Assembly: GCA_035252155.1 (NCBI GenBank)
Contig: DATFDL010000162.1
Span: 1 to 5,373 of the forward strand
Source of the DNA: JAICLL01 sp035252155
Lineage (GTDB): Bacteria > Planctomycetota > Planctomycetia > Pirellulales > JAICIG01
Direction of reading: 5' to 3'
DNA length: 5,373 bases
This document shows positions 5,199 to 5,373 of this stretch, one piece after another. Both the position numbers and the translations under genes were made by a program. Each line of letters begins with the position of its first letter. Within the stretch, counting starts at the first letter, position 1. The notes under the pieces were generated by a model, which did no database searches, had not been told where the DNA came from, and saw only the letters and a list, made by a program, of their open reading frames with translations.

Positions 5199-5373
5199 AT
5201 GTCGGCAACCGCAAACGCCCCCACGAAAAAACAGAACGCACCAGAAGCTGTGCCCGCCTGGATCACGGCGGGCTTGCTGGGGCTGGTGGTCGGCGGTGGC
5301 GCTACGTTTCTAGGAATGCACTTCTATGGTTACCAGCTCAACACGGCGGCAAAGGTGGCATCCGTCGCGCCTG
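5199..5373 (+). CDS. Membrane-anchored protein, N-terminal part only
   Basis: An open frame starts at ATG 5199 and runs 58 codons off the window without a stop. TGAGGAG (5186-5192) lies 6 bases upstream, a strong ribosome binding site that fixes the start. The product begins with a polar segment of about 19 residues (MSATANAPTKKQ and onward), then one hydrophobic segment WITAGLLGLVVGGGATFLGM (21-40), then HFYGYQLN and a small-residue stretch. It looks like a single-pass membrane protein with a short cytoplasmic N-terminus and the rest outside, or the first helix of a larger one. I do not recognise the family; the functional part lies beyond the window. It is divergent from the MscS gene. Confidence 0.72.
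   Translation, partial: MSATANAPTKKQNAPEAVPAWITAGLLGLVVGGGATFLGMHFYGYQLNTAAKVASVAP

Overview
The window is GC-rich DNA with a mixed, accessory-looking gene order. It suggests a bacterium of the Planctomycetota, perhaps Pirellulales-like. This is inferred from the abundant-type GGAACGCC palindromic repeats, from a two-helix protein with an extracytoplasmic domain of a kind I associate with planctomycetes, from DUF433 and AF2212-type small genes, and from the strongly GC-biased enzymes. No taxonomic marker gene is present, so the assignment is tentative.

Layout, left to right. A perfect 28-bp inverted repeat with a short centre (1-87) precedes an L-2-hydroxyglutarate oxidase gene (lhgO, 136-1383, +) that probably starts with TTG. 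Convergent to it is a minus-strand gene (2145-1438) for a two-helix membrane protein with an extracytoplasmic domain. It is transcribed away from two small plus-strand genes: a DUF433 gene (2226-2579) whose 3' part is shifted by one base, and an AF2212/DUF104-like antitoxin-type gene (2602-2811). An aldehyde dehydrogenase of the NAD(P)-dependent superfamily follows 27 bp later (2839-4248, +). After a short stem-loop comes a second copy of the inverted repeat (4306-4393). Next is a minus-strand MscS-type channel gene (5005-4460) lacking the usual C-terminal domain, and a divergent plus-strand gene (from 5199) for a single-helix membrane protein that runs off the window.

Working together: LhgO returns L-2-hydroxyglutarate to 2-oxoglutarate, and the aldehyde dehydrogenase oxidises an unassigned aldehyde. 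They could belong to the same small-molecule repair or catabolic theme, but they are separated by unrelated genes and nothing shows a shared pathway. The DUF433 and AF2212-like genes look like antitoxin halves of toxin-antitoxin modules, with no toxin visible beside them. The central block from about 1440 to 2600 is visibly poorer in GC than the flanking enzyme genes, which fits an accessory insertion.

The most notable structures are the nested palindromes (each arm of the repeat is itself a palindrome), the one-base frameshift in the DUF433 gene, and the C-terminally short MscS channel. I did not find convincing evidence for a wholly new multi-gene system.
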